Origin: UBA5336 sp038745855
Lineage (GTDB): Bacteria; Pseudomonadota; Alphaproteobacteria; Caulobacterales; Hyphomonadaceae
Length of the DNA: 64,000 nucleotides
Direction: 5' to 3'
Assembly: GCA_038745855.1 (NCBI GenBank)
Contig: JBCDLC010000010.1
Location: forward strand, 1 to 64,000
Below the pieces are notes generated by a model that saw only the letters and a program-made list of their open reading frames with translations, did no database searches and had not been told where the DNA came from. The position numbers and the translations under genes are program-made. This document shows positions 17,867-26,787 of the stretch, in pieces. The stretch's first letter is position 1; every line of letters begins with the position of its first letter.

Positions 17867-18397
17867 ATGGCACAAGGTGACGCCAACGACTCTTTCGTGA
17901 CGATTGGCGCCATCACAGGCGCCCATGGCGTTCGCGGTGACGTGCGGGTCATCAGCTTCACCCAGCATCCTGACGACTTGTTCGCCTACGGGCCACTACA
18001 CGACCGGGAAGGCGTCACCGTGCTTGAGGTGAAGTCCTATCGCCCGGCGAAGGCGCATTTTGTCGTAACGCCGACGGTCACGCGATCCCGGGAGGCTTGG
18101 GAGGCAATGAAAGGCACTCAGCTTTGCGTGCGCCGGTCTGCCCTTCCGCCGGCAGACGAGGATGAATTCTACCATGATGACCTCGTGGGGCTCATCGCTG
18201 TCGACACCGCCGGCAGCCGCCTTGGGCGTGTGAAAGCCGTGCAGAATTTCGGGGCCGGCGACCTACTCGAAATTGCACCGGAGCGCGGCAAGCCTGTGCT
18301 GGTGCCCTTCAGCGAAACCGATGTGCCTGTCCTCGATCTGGACAAACGGGTTCTTGTTATCGCGGCTTGGGACGAGTGGGCAGATACAGGCCCTTAA
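17867..18397 (+). CDS. rimM: Ribosome maturation factor RimM
   Basis: About 176 residues from the ATG at 17867 (an in-frame ATG at 17855 adds four). It has the diagnostic N-terminal block VTIGAITGAHGVRGDVRVISF and the PRC-barrel C-terminal half with DLVGLIAVD, LGRVKAVQNFGAGDLLEI and VLVPFSETDVPVLD. RimM assists 30S head assembly through S19. It normally sits in rpsP-rimM-trmD; here none of those genes follow, so the operon is broken up in this organism. Confidence 0.93.
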   Translation: MAQGDANDSFVTIGAITGAHGVRGDVRVISFTQHPDDLFAYGPLHDREGVTVLEVKSYRPAKAHFVVTPTVTRSREAWEAMKGTQLCVRRSALPPADEDEFYHDDLVGLIAVDTAGSRLGRVKAVQNFGAGDLLEIAPERGKPVLVPFSETDVPVLDLDKRVLVIAAWDEWADTGP

Positions 18398-18400
18398 TTG

Positions 18401-18440
18401 AAATGGTCACGGCCATTCATCTCAGGCCGCGACCAATCTT
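18401..18440. terminator. Convergent hairpin, candidate bidirectional terminator
   Basis: Between the 3' ends of rimM and the repeat-protein gene, GGTCACGGCC (18405-18414) pairs with GGCCGCGACC (18425-18434) with one G-T wobble and a 10-base loop. Flanks are AATTGAAAT on the left and AATCTTT on the right, so either strand has some U-rich follow-on. Position supports a shared terminator; the U tract is weak. Confidence 0.45.
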
Positions 18441-18458
18441 TGAACTCAGCGCAGGGCG

Positions 18459-19874
18459 TCAGAAACCGCTGCTGGCACCGCAGTCGCAACCGGTTCCGAT
18501 ATTGATGACCAGCGGGGCATTGCGGGTCGTTTCATACCGTACGGTGTTCGTGATCGTCTCCGTCTGCGGACGGATACGGCGGATTTCCACCGGCTGGATG
18601 ACGGTACGGATCACTGGCTGGTAGATGTTCCGTTGCGTGACCGCTGGCACCATCACTTCGGTGACTTCGTCTACGCGGTTCTCGGTAATCTGCGGGATGA
18701 AATTCACCAACGTCTCCGGAACAGCAACTTCTTCGAGGATCGAGTCGAGCCGCACTTCCTCGAGCTGCACGGGATTGGTAATCGTTTCCGATTGCGCACG
18801 CAGGATCCGCCGCTCGATGGGTTGGATGTTGGTCACGCCAACGGGTTGAATAATCGTCCGGGTGATCTGATCGATGTAGACGTCTTCGACTTCGTATACG
18901 ACGCGCTCTGTCACCTGTTCGATGATATTTTCGACCACTTGCGGCGCCGCTTCCTCATCGATCCGGACGGGTAGTCTCTCGGTTTCGAGGCGTGCCTCAC
19001 GGGTGATTTCTTCGGTTTGCCCCTGAAGGATCTGGCGTTCGATCGGCTGGATAATCGTCCGTTCGATCGGCTGGAAAACATCCCGTTTAGACACGTAGGG
19101 GATGACCGTCTCGGTCACTTCTTCAACGCGGTTCTCAGTCACCTGCGGGGTGATCGTCTCCTGGACTGCCGGGACGCTGTCCTCTTCGATGATCACAGGG
19201 AGCCGGTTTTCCTCGAAACGGGTCTCCGCGGTCACGGTCTCCGTCCGTGGCCGGATGATGCGCCGTTTGACCGGGATAATCGTCGTGCGCTCAATTGGCT
19301 GGATGATGTCGCGCTGTGTCACGACATCAACGAAGGTTTCAGTCACCTCTTCTTCGTTTTGAACTGTTTCCTGCTCGATGACGTTCTCAGCGGTCGCCGG
19401 AACAGCAATGGCCTCCACAATGGTTTCGAGCCGTTGCTCCTCTCGCGTGACAGCTTCTGTTTCCGTCTCCTCGCGCGCTTCCAGCACTTGCCGTTCGATG
19501 GGTTGGATAATGGTGCGTTCGATGGGCTGAATAATCGTCCGTGTCGTGATCGCATCGAAGAAGGTTTCCGTGACCTCGTCGCGGGACTCCTCGGTCACCT
19601 GCTCTTGGACGGGCTCGCAGCACACTTGTGTTTCTTCCGCTTCATCCGGGCCGCCGAGATACTCGAACTCAGCGCGAGAGCGGTCGACAGCGATGCCGGC
19701 GTCCCGGGTCTGCCCGATCAGTCGGTCGATCTCTTCTTCTGACAGTACGCGCTCTGTGCTTGTTCCGTCAGGCCGGACATAGGCGTCATTCGAAACCTCC
19801 TGCGCGACAGCGAAACCGCCAAGAATGGCCGCAGATACTGTGGTGGCAAGCAGGTATTTGGAAACGTTCTTCAT
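18459..19874 (-). CDS. Secreted five-repeat protein, Val/Ile/Pro/Gln/Glu-rich (alveolin-like look)
   Basis: 471 residues from the ATG at 19874, with a strong GGAGGGG six bases upstream. A signal peptide (1-24, ending GFAVA) and an N-terminal region with a Cys-Cys pair (85-86) precede five imperfect repeats of about 75 residues (98-173, 174-248, 249-323, 324-399, 400-455). Each repeat has VTETxxxxVTQRDI, then IIQPIERTIIQPIERQIL, an ET.T...R.EE.RL charged stretch, and EE.AVP..xENxIxQxTEN. The end is GTGCDCGASSGF with two more cysteines. No enzymatic motif. The composition resembles structural repeat proteins such as eukaryotic alveolins, but homology is not shown. Likely an envelope or extracellular structural protein. 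Confidence 0.85.
   Translation of the reverse strand: MKNVSKYLLATTVSAAILGGFAVAQEVSNDAYVRPDGTSTERVLSEEEIDRLIGQTRDAGIAVDRSRAEFEYLGGPDEAEETQVCCEPVQEQVTEESRDEVTETFFDAITTRTIIQPIERTIIQPIERQVLEAREETETEAVTREEQRLETIVEAIAVPATAENVIEQETVQNEEEVTETFVDVVTQRDIIQPIERTTIIPVKRRIIRPRTETVTAETRFEENRLPVIIEEDSVPAVQETITPQVTENRVEEVTETVIPYVSKRDVFQPIERTIIQPIERQILQGQTEEITREARLETERLPVRIDEEAAPQVVENIIEQVTERVVYEVEDVYIDQITRTIIQPVGVTNIQPIERRILRAQSETITNPVQLEEVRLDSILEEVAVPETLVNFIPQITENRVDEVTEVMVPAVTQRNIYQPVIRTVIQPVEIRRIRPQTETITNTVRYETTRNAPLVINIGTGCDCGASSGF
18510..19583 (-). repeat. Five tandem ~75-codon repeats inside the secreted protein
   Basis: Period of 75-76 codons, recognisable in DNA by recurring GGCTGGATAATCGTCCG-type stretches encoding IIQPIER, for example near 19041-19080 and 19491-19545. 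Within each unit the IIQPIER heptad-like motif is itself doubled in repeats 1 and 3. Divergence between units suggests old duplications under selection, because the frame stays open throughout. Confidence 0.85.
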
Positions 19875-20174
19875 CGTCACCCCTCCGATCCGCCAAGCAG
19901 ATCTTCCCTTCATTGCGACGCCCTCCTTTTGGACGCCTTGTTCAATTCAAGCTTGGCCGCATACCGACCAATCCATGGTTAACTCATTCCGACTACGTAA
20001 CATTTTTCGGACGGGAAAGCCGTTTCCCTCGCCAGGCGACTTCCTTGCACGGAATGTTTCAAAGCGGCAGCGATCGATATCCGTCAGATGGCGCTATTCG
20101 CCATGGCCATGAATCAAATGAGGGCCCACACCGAAGCGCGAGCCCTCACATCCCTTCCCAAAGACCAAGGTCGT
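19875..20174. other. Upstream region of the repeat-protein gene
   Basis: A 300-base non-coding stretch between the start of the repeat-protein gene and the 3' end of ccr, both on the minus strand. It contains AT-richer segments around 19975-20015 (GGTTAACTCATTCC, CATTTTTCGG) that could hold the promoter, but I cannot define -35/-10 boxes with confidence. No small gene seen. Confidence 0.4.
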
Positions 20175-21449
20175 TTAGCTTATGGTCGGGCCGACTTCAA
20201 GCACGTCTTCCACGGTTCGCAGTCCAGGCTTCGGGCTTTGCACAAGAACGGCCATGTTTCCGGGCAGATGCTTGTTGTCCATCATCTTTTCGTGCGCGAG
20301 CGGTATATCGGACCATGGCATCACTTCCGACATGCAGGGATCGATCCTGCGGTCGATGACAAGCTGGTTTGCAGCCGAGGCCTGCTTGAGGTGTGCAAAG
20401 TGCGAGCCTTGGACCCGCTTCTGGCGCATCCAGAGGAAACGGGCATCCATGGTTAAGTTGAATCCCGTCGTCCCAGCGCATATGACCACCATGCCGCCGC
20501 GTTTCACCACGAACACTGACACCGGCATTGTGCTTTCGCCCGGGTGTTCAAAGACGATGTCGACGTCTCTCTTGCCGGTGATTTCCCAGATCGCCTTCCC
20601 AAACTTTCGGCACTCTTTCATGTAGTCGCCAAATTCCGGACCATTCACCTTCGGCAATTGACCCCAGCAGTTGAAGTCCTTCCGGTTCAAAACGCCCTTG
20701 GCGCCCATCGAATATACGAAATCGAACTTGTCCTCGGACGATACCACACCGATGGCGTGGGCCCCGGTGACAGCGCAGAGCTGGATCGCGAAACTCCCAA
20801 GTCCACCCGATGCGCCCCACACGAGCACGTGCTGGCCGGGCTTGACGATGTGCGGCCGGTGGCCAAACAGCATGCGGTAGGTCGTTGCGAGCGTCAGCGT
20901 GTAGCAGGCCGACTCTTCCCAGGTCAGGTGTTTCGGGCGGGGCATACACTGGCGCGCCTGCACCCGGCAGAACTGCGCAAAGCTGCCATCCGGCGTTTCA
21001 TAGCCCCAGATCCGTTGGGATGTGGAGAACATGGGATCGCCGCCATTGCACTCCTCGTCGTCGCCATCGTCCTGGTTGCAGTGAATGACAACTTCGTCGC
21101 CGGGTTTGACACGCGTGACCTTTCGGCCAACGGCCCAGACAATGCCCGACGCATCAGATCCGGCGATGTGATAGTCCTCGCCGTGTCCGTCGAAGGGTGA
21201 AATTGGCTCGCCGAGGGCTGCCCAGACGCCGTTATAATTCACGCCTGCTGCCATGACGAGCACGAGCACTTCGTCGCTATCGATTTCGGGAACGGGCACT
21301 TGTTCGACCTGCATCGCTGTTGCGGGACGACCGTGGCGCTCGCGCCGGATGGCCCAGGCGTGCATCATTTTCGGCACGTGGAATTCCGGCGGTATCTCGC
21401 CAATATCGTAGATGTCCTTCTGGATCCGCCCAACGCTGGTGTCTGCCAT
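20175..21449 (-). CDS. ccr: Crotonyl-CoA carboxylase/reductase
   Basis: 424 residues from the ATG at 21449 (MADTSVGRIQKD), preceded by GGAGGG; a longer frame from 21803 would overlap the divergent aminotransferase. It is an MDR-type reductase that carboxylates crotonyl-CoA to ethylmalonyl-CoA with NADPH and CO2, the key step of the ethylmalonyl-CoA pathway. Visible features: AGVNYNGVWAALGEPISPF, HIAGSDASGIVWAVG, the cofactor motif VWGASGGLGSFAIQL, and FEHPGESTMPVSVFVVKRGG. The Ccr-specific CNGGDPMFSTSQRIWGYE block separates it from ordinary quinone reductases. Ecm, a later enzyme of the pathway, lies 1.3 kb away in the opposite direction. Confidence 0.95.
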   Translation of the reverse strand: MADTSVGRIQKDIYDIGEIPPEFHVPKMMHAWAIRRERHGRPATAMQVEQVPVPEIDSDEVLVLVMAAGVNYNGVWAALGEPISPFDGHGEDYHIAGSDASGIVWAVGRKVTRVKPGDEVVIHCNQDDGDDEECNGGDPMFSTSQRIWGYETPDGSFAQFCRVQARQCMPRPKHLTWEESACYTLTLATTYRMLFGHRPHIVKPGQHVLVWGASGGLGSFAIQLCAVTGAHAIGVVSSEDKFDFVYSMGAKGVLNRKDFNCWGQLPKVNGPEFGDYMKECRKFGKAIWEITGKRDVDIVFEHPGESTMPVSVFVVKRGGMVVICAGTTGFNLTMDARFLWMRQKRVQGSHFAHLKQASAANQLVIDRRIDPCMSEVMPWSDIPLAHEKMMDNKHLPGNMAVLVQSPKPGLRTVEDVLEVGPTIS

Positions 21450-21707
21450 GAAACCCTCCAAACTGGTCGCGTTCACGGGTGTCCGTGTCGCGTTTGCGCC
21501 TTGCAGCATTGGCCGCCGACGAAGCACAGAGCGTGCCATTCCTGCCATAATTGTGCACTGCAATACGTGCGTCAACGCCCAACGAACCGCTCGAACATGA
21601 TCGAAAGCACTGCTAAGACGAGTAAAGGCTAGGCTATTCGGTCGCCTATTGCGAGGATTTTCAAGGCCCAAGCGGCCAGCAAAGTTACGGAAAGCTACGG
21701 AGAGACA

Positions 21708-22592
21708 ATGCAGGTCGATGTGGTTGCCTATCTCAACGGAGCATTTGTTCGCACAGACGAACTGGCGGTGTCCGCATTCGACCGGGGGTTTCTGTTCGGC
21801 CACGCCGCCTATGAAGTTACGGCGGTCTATGGTGGGGGGCTAGTTGATTGGTCAGGACACGGGGCCCGCCTGGTTCGCACGCTTGCTGGCCTCGAAATCC
21901 CGCTCCCCTCAGACATCGCAGCACTCGAGACGCTGCATCTGGAATTGGCTGAGAGAAACGGCATGGATGAGGGGCTTATCTATTTGCAGGTTACGGCCGG
22001 TGATTACGGTGGCCGAGATTTCGCCGGGCCTGAGGACTTTTCGCCAAACATCGTTCTTTTTACCGTGCCGAAATCACTGATTGGCGAAGAAGCCAGGGAC
22101 GGCATCGCTGCCGTCTCCGTTGACGATACGCGATGGAAACGGCGCGATTTCAAGACAACGCAGCTCCTGTCACAGGCTCTCGCCTACCGGGAGGCCAGGC
22201 GGCGGGGTGCACAGACAGCTCTGATGGTCGAAGACGGTTTCGTCACCGAAGCGGCGTCAGCAAACGTCTGGATCGTAGACAAAGACGGCCAACTCATCAC
22301 ACGGCAGCTGTCTCCAGCGATCCTCGCCGGGATTACGCGGAATACGGCCATATCAGCCTTGAACGAAATCGGGACAAGCGTCGAAGAGAGGCCCTTTGCG
22401 CTAGACGATGTTAGAGCGGCCCGGGAAAGTTTCACGACGTCAGCTGGCGCGCTTATCGCTCCGCTAGTGGCCCTCGACGGTGTTCCAATCGGCTCGGGAA
22501 AGCCAGGCCCAGTGACCCGGCAGATCCAGCGGCACTACTACACGCAGATGGGCGCCGATGTCGAAACCGTTGCGCCATGGGCGCTCGAGTGA
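21708..22592 (+). CDS. D-amino acid aminotransferase (class IV PLP enzyme)
   Basis: 294 residues. The fold-type IV PLP aminotransferase pattern is clear: AYLNGAFVRTDELAVSAFDRGFLFGHAAYE at the N-terminus, the PLP lysine in RRDFKTTQLLSQALAYREA, and EAASANVWIVDKDG binding the cofactor phosphate. D-alanine transaminases make D-Glu/D-Ala for peptidoglycan; branched-chain aminotransferases and ADC lyases share the fold. The short size and R-x-D-F-K site favour D-amino acid transaminase. It ends before ecm; the two may share a transcript although their pathways differ. Confidence 0.85.
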   Translation: MQVDVVAYLNGAFVRTDELAVSAFDRGFLFGHAAYEVTAVYGGGLVDWSGHGARLVRTLAGLEIPLPSDIAALETLHLELAERNGMDEGLIYLQVTAGDYGGRDFAGPEDFSPNIVLFTVPKSLIGEEARDGIAAVSVDDTRWKRRDFKTTQLLSQALAYREARRRGAQTALMVEDGFVTEAASANVWIVDKDGQLITRQLSPAILAGITRNTAISALNEIGTSVEERPFALDDVRAARESFTTSAGALIAPLVALDGVPIGSGKPGPVTRQIQRHYYTQMGADVETVAPWALE

Positions 22593-22722
22593 AAACAGAT
22601 CTGCCTCCATTGAGGTCATACCCGGCGATCCAGGCGTGGGCGGTCTCCGATTTGCAGACCTTGCCGGCGCCCAAGCACAGCGCCATGTTGCGACGCAAAA
22701 TATGAGACTGCGGAGGATCCCC

Positions 22723-24711
22723 TTGGCCGACAAAGACATTCAACACGCGCCCGACCGTCCCTGGATCTTCAGGACCTACGCAGGGCACTCCACGGCCGAG
22801 AAATCGAACGCGCTCTACCGAACCAACCTGGCCAAAGGACAAACCGGCCTGTCGATTGCCTTCGATCTGCCGACACAAACCGCCTACGACGCCGACCACA
22901 TCCTCGCCCGGGGAGAGGTTGGTAAAGTGGGTGTCCCGGTTGGGCATCTCGGCGATATGCGGACGCTCTTCGACCAACTCCCCCTGGAGGAGATGAACAC
23001 CTCGATGACGATCAATGCGCCGGCGGCTTGGCTTCTGGCGCTCTACGTCGCCCTCGCCGATGAGCGCGGCGACGACCGGGGCAAACTGCGCGGCACGACG
23101 CAGAATGATATCGTGAAGGAGTATCTGTCCCGGGGCACTTACGTCTTTCCCCCGGAACCATCGATGCGATTGATCGCTGATATGGTGGCATGGTGCTACA
23201 CCGAAGTTCCGAAATGGAACCCAATGAATGTGTGCTCGTATCACCTCCAGGAAGCGGGAGCGACACCCGAGCAGGAACTCGCCTACGCTTTGGCGACGGC
23301 GATCTCCGTGCTCGATACTGTAAAGGCCGGCGGTCAGGTTCCAGAAAAGGACTTTCCGATCGTGTTCGGCCGTATCAGCTTTTTTGTGAACGCTGGGGTC
23401 CGTTTCGTAACAGAACTCTGCAAGATGCGCGCATTCGTCGATCTCTGGGAAGAGATTGGGCGTGATCGCTATGGTGTGGATGATCCGAAGGCCCTGCGGT
23501 TCCGCTACGGCGTTCAAGTCAACAGTCTCGGCCTGACCGAGCCGCAGCCTGAAAACAATGTCTACCGCATCCTGATCGAGGCCCTGGCCGTGACGCTGTC
23601 GAAACGCGCACGCTGCCGCGCACTCCAGCTCCCTGCCTGGAATGAGGCCATGGGGCTGCCGCGCCCTTGGGACCAGCAATGGTCACTCCGGCTTCAGCAG
23701 ATCCTGGCTTTTGAAACCGATCTTCTCGAATTCGAAGACCTATTCGACGGCTCACATGTGATCGAGGCTAAGACCGAAGAACTTCGAACCATCGCGCGGC
23801 AGGAACTCGCGGAAATCGACACGCTCTCCCAAGACGATGCCATCGCCCATATGAAGCGTGCCTTAGTGGGTGCCCATTCTGAACGCATTCGCGGCATTGA
23901 GACCGGCGAACAAGTCGTCGTCGGCGTCAACCGCTATACAACGACCGAAGAAAGCCCCCTGAGCGCCGGCGAGGACGCGATCCAGACCGTCGATCCGCTC
24001 GTGGAACGGCAACAGATCGAAAGCCTTCGGGCTTGGCGGAACCGGCGTGATGGGGCGAGTGTCGAAATGGCACTCACTGAATTGCGTGCGGCGGCAGCGG
24101 AAGGCGGCAACATCATGGAGCCATCCATCGCCTGCGCGAAAGCGGGTGTCACTACAGGTGAGTGGGGCAGCGCGCTGCGCGACGTTTTCGGCGAGTATCG
24201 CGGCCCAACCGGCGTCGCCCTTGTGGTCGAAACCGGCGGCGCTGAAGATATCGAAGCGGTAAAAGCCCGGGTTGAGGCGCTATCCCAGTCGCTGGGTCGA
24301 CAACTCACCTACGTGCTCGGCAAGCCTGGTCTCGACGGCCATTCCAACGGTGCCGAGCAAATCGCAGCCCGTGGCCGGGCCTGCGGTATCGACGTGCGGT
24401 ATGAAGGTATCCGCTTTACACCGGAAGATATCGTTCAACAGGCCAAGGATGCGGATGCGCACATCGTCGGACTGTCTATTCTTTCCGGCTCGCATCTCGA
24501 CCTTGTTCGGGAAACGCTCGCAGAGATGCGGAAGGCCGGTCTTGGCCATCTGCCGCTGGTCGTGGGCGGTATTATCCCGCCAGAAGACGAAATGGCCCTG
24601 CGCCAGATGGGCGTGCGGCGGGTCTATACTCCGAAGGATTTCAAGATCACCGAAATTATGGACGACGTGGTCGATCTCGTGGAAGCCGCTTGGATGACGC
24701 CTGCCGAGTAG
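22723..24711 (+). CDS. ecm: Ethylmalonyl-CoA mutase
   Basis: 662 residues from a TTG at 22723 preceded by GGAGG. This gives the family-like N-terminus ADKDIQHAPDRPWIFRTYAGHST; the longer frame from 22558 overlaps the aminotransferase and adds unrelated residues. B12-dependent mutase converting (2R)-ethylmalonyl-CoA to methylsuccinyl-CoA. The substrate domain has NALYRTNLAKGQTGLSIAFDLPTQT; the cobalamin domain carries the D-x-H-x-x-G motif DGHSNG. The absence of a small subunit and the pairing with ccr separate Ecm from methylmalonyl-CoA mutase. Confidence 0.93.
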   Translation: MADKDIQHAPDRPWIFRTYAGHSTAEKSNALYRTNLAKGQTGLSIAFDLPTQTAYDADHILARGEVGKVGVPVGHLGDMRTLFDQLPLEEMNTSMTINAPAAWLLALYVALADERGDDRGKLRGTTQNDIVKEYLSRGTYVFPPEPSMRLIADMVAWCYTEVPKWNPMNVCSYHLQEAGATPEQELAYALATAISVLDTVKAGGQVPEKDFPIVFGRISFFVNAGVRFVTELCKMRAFVDLWEEIGRDRYGVDDPKALRFRYGVQVNSLGLTEPQPENNVYRILIEALAVTLSKRARCRALQLPAWNEAMGLPRPWDQQWSLRLQQILAFETDLLEFEDLFDGSHVIEAKTEELRTIARQELAEIDTLSQDDAIAHMKRALVGAHSERIRGIETGEQVVVGVNRYTTTEESPLSAGEDAIQTVDPLVERQQIESLRAWRNRRDGASVEMALTELRAAAAEGGNIMEPSIACAKAGVTTGEWGSALRDVFGEYRGPTGVALVVETGGAEDIEAVKARVEALSQSLGRQLTYVLGKPGLDGHSNGAEQIAARGRACGIDVRYEGIRFTPEDIVQQAKDADAHIVGLSILSGSHLDLVRETLAEMRKAGLGHLPLVVGGIIPPEDEMALRQMGVRRVYTPKDFKITEIMDDVVDLVEAAWMTPAE

Positions 24712-24789
24712 TCGGCGCCTGCTCCTGTCTATTAGCCCGCGCTGGCAATCGATTTCGGTTTTCCGCAAAGCAGAGGTCGATCGAAGCGC

Positions 24790-25692
24790 TCAGCGTTCCT
24801 TTGGGTCAAGGGCGTCGCGCAGCCCATCTCCCAGGAAATTGAGAGCCAGCAATGTCACCATCATGGTCACCGCCGGAACTACCAACATCCACGGCCGGTC
24901 CCGCATTTCGGTCGCCCCCTGCGAGATCAGCACGCCAAGGCTGGTCAACGGCTCATTGACGCCAAGCCCCAGGAAGCTGAGAAAGCTCTCGGCCAGGATT
25001 ACGACCGGGATGGTGAGTGTCACGTAAACCGCGACCGGACCGATCACATTGGGGATGATATGCCGCCGGATCATGGCTGCCCTCGAAACGCCGGCGGCAC
25101 GCGCCGCCTCGATGAACTCCTTGGACTTGATTGCCAGGGTTTGCCCTCGCGTGATCCGAGCCATGGTCAACCACTCAATGGCGCCGATCGCCGCAAAGAT
25201 CAGAAGAATGTTCCGGCCGAACACGGTCACCAGGAGGATGACGAAGAAAATGAAGGGCAGCGCGTACAGCACGTCGACCACCCGCATCATGATATTATCC
25301 GTCCGCCCGCCGATAAAACCGGCTGTCGCGCCCCAGGTGACGCCGATGACGAGGCTCACAAACGTCGCCACGACCCCCACGAGCAAGGAAATCCTGAGCG
25401 CAATCAGGAGCCTGGCAAACGCATCGCGACCGAGATAGTCGGTGCCCAGGATGTGCCAATTCTCCAACGTGGGCGGGATCTTTATACGGTTCGACTGGGC
25501 GAGATGGTCGTGCACCCAGACCGTTGGGCCAAGCGCAGCCACGAGCACGAGGGCACCAAGAACGAACATGGATGCGACGGCGGCGCGGTTGCGCAGCAGC
25601 CTGGCGCGGGCATCGTCCCATAGCGAACGCCCTGCCAGGATGGCCTGTTCTACCGGCTTTTGAACACGCTCGGGATCAGTCAAGTCGAGCAT
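24790..25692 (-). CDS. Oligopeptide-type ABC transporter permease (OppC/DppC)
   Basis: 300 residues: a ~45-residue cytoplasmic N-terminus, a first membrane helix (VASMFVLGALVLVAALGPTV), then the five-helix BPD_transp_1 core with the EAA loop EFIEAARAAGVSRAAMIRRHIIPNV. The end is LNFLGDGLRDALDPKER, typical of OppC/DppC. Forms a heteromeric channel with the OppB-like protein encoded just upstream (TGATG overlap). No periplasmic binding protein or ATPase is next to the pair, so the partners must be elsewhere; substrate unknown. Confidence 0.92.
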   Translation of the reverse strand: MLDLTDPERVQKPVEQAILAGRSLWDDARARLLRNRAAVASMFVLGALVLVAALGPTVWVHDHLAQSNRIKIPPTLENWHILGTDYLGRDAFARLLIALRISLLVGVVATFVSLVIGVTWGATAGFIGGRTDNIMMRVVDVLYALPFIFFVILLVTVFGRNILLIFAAIGAIEWLTMARITRGQTLAIKSKEFIEAARAAGVSRAAMIRRHIIPNVIGPVAVYVTLTIPVVILAESFLSFLGLGVNEPLTSLGVLISQGATEMRDRPWMLVVPAVTMMVTLLALNFLGDGLRDALDPKER

Positions 25693-26657
25693 CAGCTATA
25701 GCTCACCTTCGGATCAAGCAGCGCGTAGAGGATGTCGGCAATCAGGTTGAAGAGGATGATCAGGGCCGAGTAGACGATGATCGCACCCATCACGAGTGTG
25801 TAGTCCCTCTCGATCGCGCCGCGCACGAAATAGTCGCCCATTCCTGGCAGCGTGAAAATGCGCTCTACAACGACCGATCCAGTCATCACGCCGGCCGTCG
25901 CAGGTCCGGCATAGGAAACAAGCGGCAGGATCGCCACGGGCAGGGCATGGCGCCGGATGACCTGCCACTCTCCCAGCCCCTTGCTGCGCGCGGTTCGGAT
26001 ATGGTTCGAGCGCATGGCTTCAATGGTGGAGGCGCGCATGAGCCTCGAGATGATGGCGATCTGCGGGAGGGCGAGGGTAATGACTGGAAGGGTGAGCGTG
26101 TGAAGGTTCATGCGGGGCGGGAAACCAAGCCCGCCCGCAGAAAACCAACCGACGCCGAGGGCCAGAAACAGGATCAGGAGAGGCCCGGTAACGAAGGTTG
26201 GGATCGAAATCCCCGCCATCGCAAAGCCCATGACCGAGTAGTCACCTGCCGTATTCTGTCTAAGCCCGGCAAAGACACCCATGGCTGTTCCAGCCACAAG
26301 CGCCAGCAACATGGAAAGCGCGCCGATGGTCAGGCTGATGGGCAAACCGTCGGCGATGATCTCCATCACCGTTTTGTCCTTGGTCTTGAACGACGGTCCG
26401 AAATCTGCGCGAGCGACGTCCCCAAGATAGGACAGATACTGCTCATGGAGGGGCTTATCCAAGCCGTATTTAGCGGCGATCGCCCTTTCTGTTTCCACGG
26501 GTAGCTTCCTCTCCGCAGAGAAAGGCCCCCCTGGCGCGGCGCGCATCATGAAAAATGCCACAGTGATAATGACAAGCAGTGTCGGGACAGCAATAAGAAG
26601 GCGGCGAAGCGTGTACCAGACGGGTACGCGCGCAAGGATCCGCTGGAATGGGCTCAC
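25692..26657 (-). CDS. Oligopeptide-type ABC transporter permease (OppB/DppB)
   Basis: 321 residues. An N-terminal membrane helix (LLIAVPTLLVIITVAFFMMR) is followed by APGGPF and KYGLDKPLHEQYLSYLG, both typical of OppB proteins. The core has the EAA loop HIRTARSKGLGEWQVIRRHALP and ends FNLIADILYALLDPKVSYS, the family's usual C-terminus. First gene of the permease pair. Transports peptides, nickel or other small solutes in known systems. Confidence 0.92.
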   Translation of the reverse strand: MSPFQRILARVPVWYTLRRLLIAVPTLLVIITVAFFMMRAAPGGPFSAERKLPVETERAIAAKYGLDKPLHEQYLSYLGDVARADFGPSFKTKDKTVMEIIADGLPISLTIGALSMLLALVAGTAMGVFAGLRQNTAGDYSVMGFAMAGISIPTFVTGPLLILFLALGVGWFSAGGLGFPPRMNLHTLTLPVITLALPQIAIISRLMRASTIEAMRSNHIRTARSKGLGEWQVIRRHALPVAILPLVSYAGPATAGVMTGSVVVERIFTLPGMGDYFVRGAIERDYTLVMGAIIVYSALIILFNLIADILYALLDPKVSYS

Positions 26658-26787
26658 GACTGGTCAACTCGCCTTCACTGTTTTCTGACTGGAGGCCCGT
26701 TGGCAGGGCTGAGCTTATCTCTTAGCTTTTCTGCATTGGCAGCCATGTCAATGGCTTGCAACACCCGTTCAGGAGGCCGAGACGCCC

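Noticed and set aside
18633..19742. Plus-strand open frames opposite the five-repeat gene
   Set aside because: They mirror the repeat periodicity of the minus-strand gene and lack ribosome binding sites and signal peptides, while the minus frame has both.
22453..23679. 408-codon minus-strand frame over ecm
   Set aside because: Antisense to the mutase; no independent features.
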